64,000 bases of DNA from Gemmatimonas sp. (GTDB lineage: Bacteria; Gemmatimonadota; Gemmatimonadetes; Gemmatimonadales; Gemmatimonadaceae). Where the stretch lies: contig JAJKIR010000135.1 of NCBI GenBank assembly GCA_021154325.1, positions 1 through 64,000 of the forward strand, written 5' to 3'. Positions 20,777 to 30,014 of this stretch are shown here, piece after piece. Position numbers and translations under genes: made by a program. How positions within the stretch are numbered: position 1 is the first letter of the stretch; each line of letters starts with the position of its first letter. A model generated the notes under the pieces. It ran no database searches. It was not told where the DNA came from and saw nothing but the letters and a program-made list of their open reading frames with translations.

Positions 20777-21226
20777 TTACTTCTCACCTGCGTGCTTGAG
20801 GGTCAGTGGAGTGGGCTGCTGCGCGACGTGCGGGTGGTCGGCATTTGCGTACACGCGCAGCTTGCGACGCAGCACCTGGCGACCGAGCGCCGTTTTCGGC
20901 AGCATGCCGTACACTGCTTTCTCGATCACGCGCTCGGGATGCTTCTGGAGCATCGTACCGAGCGGAGTGAACCGCGCATGACCCATGTAACCGGTATGCC
21001 GGAAGTATTCCTTGTTCTCGGCCTTCCGGCCGGTCACCCGCACCTTCGACGCGTTGATGATGATGACACCGTCGCCGGTGTCCATGTGCGGCGTGAAGAT
21101 GGGCTTGTGCTTCCCACGAATGATCTTCGCGACCTCAGTTGCAAGTCGACCGAGGACCATCCCCTCGGCATCGACGACGAACCACTGCTGTTTGATATCG
21201 CGCGGTGTCGCGCTAAACGTCCGCAT
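20777..21226 (-). CDS. rplM: Ribosomal protein L13 (uL13)
   Basis: Large-subunit protein, 149 aa, with WFVVDAEGMVLGRLATEVAKIIRGKHKP, VIIINASKVRVTGRK and GMLPKTALGRQVLRRKLRVY. It is the first gene of the rplM-rpsI(-rpsB-tsf...) run. A good sigma70-type promoter lies about 90 nt upstream (21315-21343), so the L13-S9 unit is likely to have its own promoter. Confidence 0.97.
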   Translation of the reverse strand: MRTFSATPRDIKQQWFVVDAEGMVLGRLATEVAKIIRGKHKPIFTPHMDTGDGVIIINASKVRVTGRKAENKEYFRHTGYMGHARFTPLGTMLQKHPERVIEKAVYGMLPKTALGRQVLRRKLRVYANADHPHVAQQPTPLTLKHAGEK

Positions 21227-21314
21227 TGACTGACCTGGATACGAGTACTGGCCTCACCGGTGCGTAATGCAACCCGGGTCTCGGCAGCCCATAGGCATTT
21301 TTTGGCAGACAGTA

Positions 21315-21343
21315 ATGCTAGACAAGGACTTAGGCGCTGTCAA
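21315..21343 (-). promoter_or_regulatory. Sigma70-type promoter for rplM
   Basis: On the minus strand TTGACA (21338-21343) and TAGCAT (21315-21320) are separated by 17 nt. The -35 box is inside the left arm of the perfect 17-bp palindrome 21333-21369, so DNA or RNA structure could affect its use. Confidence 0.6.
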
Positions 21344-21369
21344 TGCGGCTTCGCCGCATTGACAGCGCC
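21333..21369. repeat. Perfect 17-bp palindrome with TTC loop
   Basis: GGCGCTGTCAATGCGGC, loop TTC, then the exact reverse complement. It abuts the tandem dispersed repeats, which share its right-hand GACAGCGCC end. As RNA from the upstream gene on the minus strand it would make a strong stem-loop. Confidence 0.85.
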
Positions 21370-21520
21370 GCTCGCTTCGCTCGCGGCAAGTCGATATGGA
21401 GTCGCGCATGCTCCGCGTGCGCTCCTCGGCGTACCGCCAGACAGCGCCGCTCGCTTCGCTCGCGGCAAGTCGATATGGAGTCGCGCACGCTGCGCGCGTG
21501 CGCTCCTCGGCGTACCGCCG
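21361..21520 (+). repeat. Dispersed two-hairpin repeat, copies 3 and 4 in tandem
   Basis: Two direct copies of about 80 bp (21361-21439 and 21440-21520). Each has GACAGCGCC, the inverted segment CGCTCGCTTCGCTCGCG, the linker GCAAGTCGATATGGAGTC, a GC-only hairpin, GCTCCTCGGCGTACCGCC. They differ mainly by a 2-bp insertion and a few changes in the second hairpin, which keep it able to pair. Confidence 0.85.
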
Positions 21521-21534
21521 CGCGAACTCAGCAA

Positions 21535-22461
21535 CTAACGTCCCGACGGTGGCTCGGCCACTATCGCCAGCCAGTGATGGTCCTGGCTCAACGCGAGACG
21601 CGAGATGTGTCCGAGTCCGAATTTGCTGAGATCGGCGAGTTGGGACCACCTGCCCGACTTGTCACTCGCCCTCCAGAGCCAGAGCGCTCTTCCGGCGCCC
21701 GCGATCGCGACCGCAGGCTGAAGCCAGACGACGTAGTCCGCATCGGGCGGCATGCGCACCAGCGGCATCGCGGTCGTCCGGCGGTCCAGTCCTGAGCCGC
21801 GCACATCGACCGCCATCAGCACCCACGAGCTGTCGGCCATTCGCTGGACGAAGGAGAAGCCGCCCCCGCTGGGCAACGGTACGAGCGATCGGCCGACGTC
21901 CCGGGCAACGGTGTCGACGCGGCCGCCACGCACATCCGCGACGACGAGCGCGTTGGGGCGACCGAGGAGGAACATCGCCACCGTCGTGGAATCGACCCAC
22001 GCGTGATAACCCACCGGCTTGATGGCGCCGAACAGCACGCGCGGGTCGCTTCCGTCGAGACGAAAGCTCCAGAGGCGTTGCGTCGAATCGGCCTCGACGC
22101 GGATTGCGCTGAATCGCGTGCCATCGCCGTAGACCGTCGCCGAGTACTCACTTTCGGGCGTGCTCGTTATGCGGCTGGTTGCGCGCGTGCGAAGATCGTA
22201 GCGGTAGATGTCCGCTTCCGCCTCTTCTCTGACGGAGGTGAAGAGCACCGATCTGGAATCGGGCGTGAACGACGGCTGGTTATCGTAGCCCGGGCGACTG
22301 GTGATGTTCACGGGTCGACCAACCACCGGCTTGCCGTTCTGAACCCGGAGCGGCGCGAGAAAGATGTCTGTCGATGGTGGCGCCGCTTGTGCCGAGAGCG
22401 CCTCGCCGGCGAGCGAGAGCGCGAGGAGTGCGACGGCCGACGAGACGAGCTTGCTCATCAT
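21535..22461 (-). CDS. Secreted TolB-like beta-propeller protein
   Basis: 308 aa with an N-terminal signal peptide (MMSKLVSSAVALLALSLAGEALSAQA, cleavage likely after AQA) followed by repeated propeller-type strands. The first blade has the TolB/PD40-like YDNQPSFTPDSRSVLFTS. Probably periplasmic; ligand or function unknown. It is the last gene of the carboxylase operon: its ATG follows the biotin carrier gene's stop directly (TGAATG), so expression is coupled. The link between a secreted propeller and acyl-CoA carboxylase is not explained. Confidence 0.75.
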   Translation of the reverse strand: MMSKLVSSAVALLALSLAGEALSAQAAPPSTDIFLAPLRVQNGKPVVGRPVNITSRPGYDNQPSFTPDSRSVLFTSVREEAEADIYRYDLRTRATSRITSTPESEYSATVYGDGTRFSAIRVEADSTQRLWSFRLDGSDPRVLFGAIKPVGYHAWVDSTTVAMFLLGRPNALVVADVRGGRVDTVARDVGRSLVPLPSGGGFSFVQRMADSSWVLMAVDVRGSGLDRRTTAMPLVRMPPDADYVVWLQPAVAIAGAGRALWLWRASDKSGRWSQLADLSKFGLGHISRLALSQDHHWLAIVAEPPSGR

Positions 22462-22968
22462 TCACTCCATCTCGAGGAGCAGCGCGCCCTTCTCCACCGC
22501 GGTACCAGGCGCGACGTGAACGCGCTTGACGGTTCCGGCGGCGGCGGCGCGAAGCTCGTTTTCCATCTTCATCGCTTCCATCACGACCAACCCCTCACCG
22601 GCCTGCACGGCGTCGCCTTCCCCGACGCTCACGCGAACGATCATCCCCGGCATCGGCGCGACGAGAGGCGCCGGCCCCGTCGGCTTTGCCGTAGCGGCAG
22701 AGAGCTCGCGGATGGCTCGCGTTCGCTCGTCGAGCGCTTCGACTTCGAACCGAAAGCCGTCGATCCAGAGCGTGTATCGGCCGCGGCTCTCGCCGGGACG
22801 CATCTGCACGCGATGAATCTCCTCGCCGATGGTCAACATGCGCAGCGGCGTCGACGGGCCATCGAGATCGAGTATTCGCGCGCGCGAAGCGATGTCGCCG
22901 ACCCGCACGGTGTCGGCATCGACCTCGATCTCGTAGCTCTCGCCGTTGACGCTGACGCTGTACTTCAT
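22462..22968 (-). CDS. Biotin carboxyl carrier protein of acyl-CoA carboxylase
   Basis: 168 aa. The C-terminal biotinyl domain carries EAMKMEN with the biotin-accepting Lys134, preceded by PLVAPMPGMIVRVSVGEGD. The N-terminal half (MKYSVSVNGESYEIEVD) is the short carrier-specific domain found in stand-alone propionyl/acetyl-CoA carboxylase carriers. It overlaps the upstream methyltransferase gene by 4 nt (ATGA). With the biotin carboxylase and pccB it completes a three-subunit carboxylase. Confidence 0.92.
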   Translation of the reverse strand: MKYSVSVNGESYEIEVDADTVRVGDIASRARILDLDGPSTPLRMLTIGEEIHRVQMRPGESRGRYTLWIDGFRFEVEALDERTRAIRELSAATAKPTGPAPLVAPMPGMIVRVSVGEGDAVQAGEGLVVMEAMKMENELRAAAAGTVKRVHVAPGTAVEKGALLLEME

Positions 22969-24206
22969 GCCGCTGCCACGAGCTCACAAACAGTTTCAAC
23001 GTGCGCCGTCTGGGGAAACATGTCGAATGTCTCCACCGACTGAAGTCGATAACTGGGCAGACGAGCGATGTCGCGCGCGAGCGTGGCGGGATCGCAGCTC
23101 ACGTAGACGATGGCACGCACGCGCCCCCGCTTGGCTTCGAGCGCGCGCGTCACTCGCTCGTGGAGGCCGATGCGGGGTGGATTGAGGATGACGAGATCCG
23201 CCGGCAGCGCGTTCGTGATCAGATTCTCCACGCGGCCAACGATGCTGCGCGATCCCGATGGAAGTCGTGAGGCGCAGAGGTTTGCGGCCTCGCGATCAAC
23301 CTCGATGGCGGTGACGCGGATGCCAACTTCGGCGAGCGCCGCCGCCGTTTCGCCCGTGCCTGCGTAGGCGTCGACTACAGTTCTCGGCGTGTAAGCCGCG
23401 ACGCGCTCTACCACATGGCGGTGGAGCGCCGCGCCCACGGCTTCATTGACCTGACCAAACGAGGTCCCGGCCGGCGCTGCGCGGCGCTCGAAGAGCAGTG
23501 TGGCCCGGCCACCATCAGGCGCCCACCAGAGCGCAGTCGCGCTCGCAAGCTTCTCCAAGAACGCTTCGGATCGCGGCCAGTCGGTGCCCCCCCTAACGAG
23601 AACGACAATCTGGTCGCCAGCGAGCCGCACGGTTCCCCGAAGCTCAGCCGCCTCGGGAAGCAGCGAAGACGCTGCCATGACCTCGCGCCACGACGCAACG
23701 ACGCGCTCGTCGGTGATCGGGCAATCCGCAAGCTGAAAGACGGCTGCCGGATCGTCGTATGGGTGGAGGCCCATCGTCCACCCGTCCGCGTCGCGGCGCA
23801 TCGCCAGCGTGAGCTTGTTTCGATAACGCCATTGCTTCGCGCTCGGACGGATCGCGGGCAGCTCCACGTTTGTCTTGGCGATACGCTGCAAGGAGTCCCG
23901 CACAACGATTCGCTTCGCCTCGAGCTGCGCGTCGTAGCTCATGTGTTGCAGCTGACATCCACCGCACCGGTCCACGACGTAGTGCGCGCACGGCGGCGCC
24001 ACCCGGTCGGGCGACGGCTCGAGAACGGATTCCACTGTCCCGCGCGCGAAGCGCTTCACGGAGTCGATTCGAACGAGTGCGAGATCGCCGGGGGCCGTGC
24101 GGGGAACAAAGACCACCAGACCCTCGCTGCGTCCGACACCATCACCGCCGGCGGCAATTGCGTGAACTCGTAACTGAATGACACCCGCAATCGCCGGCGC
24201 GGTCAT
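22965..24206 (-). CDS. rlmD: TrmA/RumA-type 23S rRNA (uracil-5-)-methyltransferase
   Basis: SAM-dependent methyltransferase predicted to make m5U in 23S rRNA. Start at ATG 24206 gives 413 aa and an ATGA overlap with the biotin carboxylase gene; the longer open frame only mirrors that gene. It has an N-terminal TRAM domain, an iron-sulfur cysteine cluster (Cys73, Cys81, Cys84 in CGGCQLQH, plus a later Cys in ADCPITDE), a Rossmann motif VVDAYAGTGETAAALAE and the catalytic cysteine in VSCDPATLARD. RlmD or RlmC specificity cannot be told by eye. Placed inside the carboxylase operon. Confidence 0.88.
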   Translation of the reverse strand: MTAPAIAGVIQLRVHAIAAGGDGVGRSEGLVVFVPRTAPGDLALVRIDSVKRFARGTVESVLEPSPDRVAPPCAHYVVDRCGGCQLQHMSYDAQLEAKRIVVRDSLQRIAKTNVELPAIRPSAKQWRYRNKLTLAMRRDADGWTMGLHPYDDPAAVFQLADCPITDERVVASWREVMAASSLLPEAAELRGTVRLAGDQIVVLVRGGTDWPRSEAFLEKLASATALWWAPDGGRATLLFERRAAPAGTSFGQVNEAVGAALHRHVVERVAAYTPRTVVDAYAGTGETAAALAEVGIRVTAIEVDREAANLCASRLPSGSRSIVGRVENLITNALPADLVILNPPRIGLHERVTRALEAKRGRVRAIVYVSCDPATLARDIARLPSYRLQSVETFDMFPQTAHVETVCELVAAA

Positions 24207-25717
24207 CGGAGCCCCTCGAGCCGCGCCGCGCGTTTCCACGCGGCCGCGGCTGGTGCGGGCGCGCTTGGCGCGGCGGTGATCGAGCCCCGGGGGGCGCCGC
24301 GCTCCCGATCGGCGATCAGCGCCCCAGCGATTGCCGCTATCTGCCGCAATGCCTCTGGTGCCTTCGCCTCGAGCAGTGACGAAAGCCGCCGCTCGAGCCA
24401 TTGAATCTCGATCGCGCCCCGCCGGAACTCGTCGTCCTCCATCACCCGCAGGTGAAAGTCGCGCGACGTCTCCACTCCCGCGATCACCAGCTCCGAGAGC
24501 GCTCGATGCATCCTGGCGATGGCAAGCTCACGCGACGGCGCCCAGACGATGAGCTTCGCCAGCATCGGATCGTAGTACAGCGTGACCTCGCTGCCGCTCT
24601 CGATTCCGCCATCCCAGCGGACGCAAGGTCCGCTCGGCAGATGCAGATAGCGAACGCGCCCGGTGGATGGCAGGAAGCCGTTGGCGGGATCTTCACTCGT
24701 TATGCGGCACTCCATGGCCCAGCCGCGCGGCACGATCTCCTCCTGCTTGAAGGGCAAGCGCTCGCCGGCAGCGACGCGCAGCTGCCATTGCACGAGATCG
24801 AGCCCGGTCACGAGCTCGGTGACCGGGTGCTCCACCTGGAGACGCGTATTCATCTCGAGGAAATAGAATTCGCCATTCGCATCGAGGAGGAACTCGCAGG
24901 TACCCGCGTTCACGTAACCGGCTGCACTGGCAGCGCGCACCGCGGTCTCGCCCATGCGTCGCCGCAACTCCCGCGTGACGGCCACGCTTGGCGCTTCCTC
25001 GATCATCTTCTGGTGCCGGCGCTGGACCGAGCACTCCCGCTCGTTCAGCGACAACATCGTCCCGTGAGTGTCGCCGAGCACCTGGATCTCGACGTGACGC
25101 GGGCCGACGATGTACTTCTCGACGTACACGGCGTCGTCGCCAAAGGCGGCCTTCGCTTCCCGCCGCGCCGTTTCCAGCGACGGGCCTAACGAGGCGGCAT
25201 CGCGGACGACCCGCATGCCCTTCCCGCCGCCGCCCGCCGCGGCCTTGAGCAGCACCGGATAGCCGAACCGCTCGGCGACGGCGCGCGCGTCCGCTTCGTC
25301 GCGAAGGGCCTCTGTCGTTCCCGGCACGACTGGAACGCCAGCCGCGATCGCCAGCTGGCGCGCGGCCGTCTTGCTGCCCATCGCCGCTATCGCCTCCGCC
25401 GGTGGACCGATGAAGACGAGTCCCGCTTCGCGCACCGCGCGCGCGAACCATTCACGCTCCGAGAGGAATCCGTAGCCCGGATGAATGGCTTCGGCGCCGA
25501 CGCGCACCGCGGCTTCGACGATGCGATCGCCCTTGAGGTAGCTCTCCGCCGACGGTGCGGGACCGATATGCACCGCCTCGTCAGCGGCGCGGACGTGTGG
25601 CGCGCGCTCATCGGCATCGCTGTACACCGCGACGGCGCGGACGCCGAGCTCGTGGCAGGCGCGAATGACGCGGAGCGCGATCTCGCCGCGATTGGCGATG
25701 AGAACTTTGGAGAACAT
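24203..25717 (-). CDS. accC: Acyl-CoA carboxylase biotin carboxylase subunit
   Basis: ATP-dependent carboxylation of the biotin carrier. The 504-aa protein begins MFSKVLIANRGEIALRVIRACHELG and has ATP-grasp features: AAGGGGKGMRVV, CSVQRRHQKMIEEAPS and the EMNTRLQVEHPVTE metal/bicarbonate site. The C-terminal 50 residues, after the usual biotin carboxylase end, are an Ala/Pro-rich extension. 19 nt downstream of pccB. Naming as accC or pccA depends on which carboxylase it serves; the neighbourhood argues for the pccB complex. Confidence 0.93.
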   Translation of the reverse strand: MFSKVLIANRGEIALRVIRACHELGVRAVAVYSDADERAPHVRAADEAVHIGPAPSAESYLKGDRIVEAAVRVGAEAIHPGYGFLSEREWFARAVREAGLVFIGPPAEAIAAMGSKTAARQLAIAAGVPVVPGTTEALRDEADARAVAERFGYPVLLKAAAGGGGKGMRVVRDAASLGPSLETARREAKAAFGDDAVYVEKYIVGPRHVEIQVLGDTHGTMLSLNERECSVQRRHQKMIEEAPSVAVTRELRRRMGETAVRAASAAGYVNAGTCEFLLDANGEFYFLEMNTRLQVEHPVTELVTGLDLVQWQLRVAAGERLPFKQEEIVPRGWAMECRITSEDPANGFLPSTGRVRYLHLPSGPCVRWDGGIESGSEVTLYYDPMLAKLIVWAPSRELAIARMHRALSELVIAGVETSRDFHLRVMEDDEFRRGAIEIQWLERRLSSLLEAKAPEALRQIAAIAGALIADRERGAPRGSITAAPSAPAPAAAAWKRAARLEGLR

Positions 25718-25736
25718 CAGTCAGTGACGAGTGCAA

Positions 25737-27287
<1,551 letters not shown>

Positions 27288-27293
27288 AAGAAA

Positions 27294-27376
27294 AGGTGCT
27301 AGGTCCTAGGTGATAGGTGCTAGAGCAACGCCTAGCACCTAACCCTAGCACCTAGCACCTAACACCCAGCACCTAA
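27294..27376. repeat. Inverted array of 7-bp units (AGGTGCT)n / (AGCACCT)n
   Basis: Four near-perfect AGGTGCT-type heptads (27294-27323) face about six AGCACCT-type heptads (27330-27376) across a 6-nt spacer. It fills the gap between the rpsA stop (27382) and the pccB start (27287), ending only a few nt from that start. RNA would fold into a long imperfect hairpin. The unit sequence is unrelated to that of the accD array, but unit length and layout are the same. Confidence 0.85.
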
Positions 27377-27381
27377 CTCCA

Positions 27382-29184
27382 TCAGCTCTCGATCGCGGGG
27401 ATGTCGATGCTGCCGTAGCCGTCGTCGTGCGTGTCGTCCATCGGGATGATCTCCGACGGCTTCTCCGGCCGCGGCGGCTGATCCTCCGGAATGTTCGTCA
27501 CGGCGAGGACGATGCGACGGTGAATCGGATCGACCTCGAGCACACGCATCTCGAGATTCATCCCCTCGTACACGACGTCCGCCGGACTGGCGACCTGCTT
27601 CCCAGTGGTGCTGAGCTGCGAGATCGGCACGAAGCCTTCGATGTCGTTGCCGATATCGACCACGACACCCTTGTCCATCAGGCGCACGACCTTACCGGCG
27701 AGATCGGTACCGACCGGGTACGTCTCACCAATGCGCAGCCATGGATCCTCTTCGGCCTGCTTTAGACCAAGCGAGATCCGCTTGTTCTCGGAATCGATGT
27801 TGAGAATCACCACGTCGACGGTGTCGCCCTTCTTCACGACCTCCGACGGATGCTGCACGCGCTTCGTCCAGCTCATGTCGGAGATGTGAATCAGACCGTC
27901 GATGCCCGGCTCGATCTCCACGAACGCCCCGAAGCTCGTGAGGTTGCGCACCTTCCCGCTGATGCGCGTCCCGACGGGGTACTTGAGCGGCAGCACCATC
28001 CACGGATCCTGCTCGGTCTGTTTCATACCGAGCGAGATCTTCTCTTCGTTCGGATCGACCTTGAGCACGACCGCTTCGATCGTCTCACCGATGGAAACGA
28101 GCTTCGATGGATGCCGCACGTTCCGAGTCCAGCTCATCTCGCTGATGTGCACCAACCCCTCGATGCCCGGCTCGAGCTCGATGAACGCGCCGTAGTTCGT
28201 GATCGAGACGACCTTGCCCGTGACGCGTGTGCCGACCGGGTACTTCTCGGCAACGTCCTTCCACGGATAGCTCTGCAGCTGCTTGAGGCCGAGCGAGATG
28301 CGCTCCCGCGTCCAGTCGATGTCCAGGACCTTGACCTCCAGCTCGGCACCGATGGCGACGAGCTCCGAGGGATGCGAGATGCGGCCCCAGGACATGTCCG
28401 TGATGTGGAGCAGGCCGTCGACGCCACCGAGGTCGATGAACGCGCCGAAGTCCGTGATGTTCTTCACGACACCTTTGCGCACCTGATCCTTCTGCAGCTC
28501 CTTCATGAGCTTCTCGCGCTTGCCCGCACGCTCGTTCTCGAGGATCACGCGGCGGGAAACGACGATGTTGCGACGTCGCTTGTTCAGCTTGATGATCTTG
28601 AACTCGAACTTCTGGCCAAGCAGCTCGTCGATGTTCGGCACGCGGCGCAGAGCGATCTGCGAGCCGGGCAAGAACGCGTCGACGCCCATGAGGTCCACCA
28701 CAACGCCGCCCTTGATCTTCTTGACGAGCGTGCCTTCCACTGGCTGATCGTTCTCGTACGCGAGTCGGATCTTCTCCCACACGCGCATGAAGTCGGCTTT
28801 CTTCTTCGAGAGGACGACCGCGCCCTCCTGATCCTCGAGGTGCTCGAGGAGAACTTCGACTTCGTCACCGGGCTTGATCGGCTCGAGATCCTTGAACTCC
28901 TCGCGCGCGATGGTGCCTTCGGACTTGAAGCCGATGTCGAGGACGACAGTGGTGTCGGTGACCGACTGAACGCGAGCCTTCACGATCTCGCCTTCGTCGA
29001 TCGACGCCATGGAGCCCTGATAGAGCTCCATCATGCGCTCGTAGTCGGCGGAGGTGTACTCGTCTTCGTCGTAGAGCTCTGGACGGCGGTTGGCAAGCGG
29101 ACGAAGCTGGCCGCGGACTGCGTCGCGTCGCTCGCGCTCCGACAGCGTACCGGTTGGGGGATTCGGGGTCTGCAGTTCGGACAT
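27382..29184 (-). CDS. rpsA: Ribosomal protein S1, six S1 domains
   Basis: mRNA-binding protein of the small subunit, 600 aa from ATG 29184 (MSELQTPNPPTG), which has AGGAGAT upstream; the open frame extends 36 codons further without support. After an N-terminal leader of about 55 residues, six S1 OB-fold repeats are visible, e.g. VKNITDFGAFIDLGGVDGLLHI, VSITNYGAFIELEPGIEGLVHI and VRNLTSFGAFVEIEPGIDGLIHI. Downstream of cmk, as in many bacteria. Confidence 0.96.
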   Translation of the reverse strand: MSELQTPNPPTGTLSERERRDAVRGQLRPLANRRPELYDEDEYTSADYERMMELYQGSMASIDEGEIVKARVQSVTDTTVVLDIGFKSEGTIAREEFKDLEPIKPGDEVEVLLEHLEDQEGAVVLSKKKADFMRVWEKIRLAYENDQPVEGTLVKKIKGGVVVDLMGVDAFLPGSQIALRRVPNIDELLGQKFEFKIIKLNKRRRNIVVSRRVILENERAGKREKLMKELQKDQVRKGVVKNITDFGAFIDLGGVDGLLHITDMSWGRISHPSELVAIGAELEVKVLDIDWTRERISLGLKQLQSYPWKDVAEKYPVGTRVTGKVVSITNYGAFIELEPGIEGLVHISEMSWTRNVRHPSKLVSIGETIEAVVLKVDPNEEKISLGMKQTEQDPWMVLPLKYPVGTRISGKVRNLTSFGAFVEIEPGIDGLIHISDMSWTKRVQHPSEVVKKGDTVDVVILNIDSENKRISLGLKQAEEDPWLRIGETYPVGTDLAGKVVRLMDKGVVVDIGNDIEGFVPISQLSTTGKQVASPADVVYEGMNLEMRVLEVDPIHRRIVLAVTNIPEDQPPRPEKPSEIIPMDDTHDDGYGSIDIPAIES

Positions 29185-29297
29185 ACCTGAGGGTGATCTC
29201 CTGGAATCGCGGAAGTTCAGGCTCGCCGCGCCGAGGGTTGAGAGTGTTCTAACAATCTCCGTCCCGGCTGAGGAACGGACGAAGTGAACCACGTAAG

Positions 29298-30014
29298 CTA
29301 ACCCGGCCCTGAGTCGTCGTCAACGGCAGAAGTTGTGGAGTCACGCTGAGTTACGGCCTTTACCAGGGCCACGATTCGCTCGACCTGCTCCTCCTGCGTG
29401 AGATAGGTCGTATCAATGAGGATCGCGTCCTTTGCCTGGACAGTCTGGGTCGCGTCCCGCGCGTCGCGCTGGACGAGCCGACCGGTCTCTTCGGCGATCT
29501 CCTCGTCCGTCGGACTGCGACCGAGCTGTTGCACGAGGCGGCGCCGCGCCCGCTCCCATGGGTCCGCCACGAGAAAGACCTTGAGGGTCGCGTCCGGAAA
29601 AACCGCCGTGCCCATGTCCCGTCCGTCGACGACGACGTCGTGGTCGCGCGCCGCTTCGCGCACCCGGTCGTTCACCCAATCCCTTACCCGCGGCATCGAC
29701 GCGACGCGCGAGACGTGCTTCGTGACCTCCAGGCCTCGAAGCTCCTCGTCCACGGACTGCCCATCGATCAGCGGCGTGAACGAGGTGCCGCGCGGAACCA
29801 GTCGCACCTTCCGGGCGGCCTCGCAGACCTCCTCCTCTGTCCAGGATTCCTCGCCCGTTCCGCGCCTGAGCTGCGCCGCCGTGGCAGCGCGGTACAGCGC
29901 TCCCGAGTCGACGTGGCGGAAAGCCAGTTGCTGCGCGACCCACTGCGCTGTCGACGACTTGCCCGACGCCGCGGGTCCGTCGATCGCAATCACGACGTGT
30001 TGGGCGCCGTTCAT
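29298..30014 (-). CDS. cmk: Cytidylate kinase
   Basis: Phosphorylates CMP/dCMP. Start ATG 30014 (MNGAQHVVIAIDGPAASGKSSTAQWVAQQL) overlaps aroA by 4 nt and gives 238 aa. P-loop GPAASGKSS, HVDSGALYRA and VVVDGRDMGTAVFPDATLKVFL are diagnostic for the bacterial enzyme. The aroA-cmk-rpsA order is widespread in bacteria. Confidence 0.96.
   Translation of the reverse strand: MNGAQHVVIAIDGPAASGKSSTAQWVAQQLAFRHVDSGALYRAATAAQLRRGTGEESWTEEEVCEAARKVRLVPRGTSFTPLIDGQSVDEELRGLEVTKHVSRVASMPRVRDWVNDRVREAARDHDVVVDGRDMGTAVFPDATLKVFLVADPWERARRRLVQQLGRSPTDEEIAEETGRLVQRDARDATQTVQAKDAILIDTTYLTQEEQVERIVALVKAVTQRDSTTSAVDDDSGPG

Larger units (their letters stand above)
21227..21534. other. Intergenic region upstream of rplM with promoter, palindrome and tandem repeat
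   Basis: About 300 nt without a gene. From the rplM side: an unstructured leader of about 85 nt, a promoter (21315-21343), a perfect 17-bp inverted repeat with a 3-nt TTC loop (21333-21369) that overlaps the promoter's -35 box, and two tandem copies of the dispersed repeat (21361-21520) reaching to 14 nt from the stop of the propeller gene. Confidence 0.8.

Noticed and set aside
21361..21520. CRISPR array
   Set aside because: Only two tandem copies without unique spacers, and the same element occurs elsewhere singly; no cas genes in the window.
24207..24401. N-terminal extension of the RlmD-like protein
   Set aside because: Those codons overlap the biotin carboxylase 3' end, look like its shadow, and the ATG at 24206 gives the expected TRAM domain start with an ATGA overlap.
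27850..29190. Plus-strand open frame of 446 codons opposite rpsA
   Set aside because: Periodic shadow of the S1 repeats; repeated sense codons give an apparently repetitive antisense protein.
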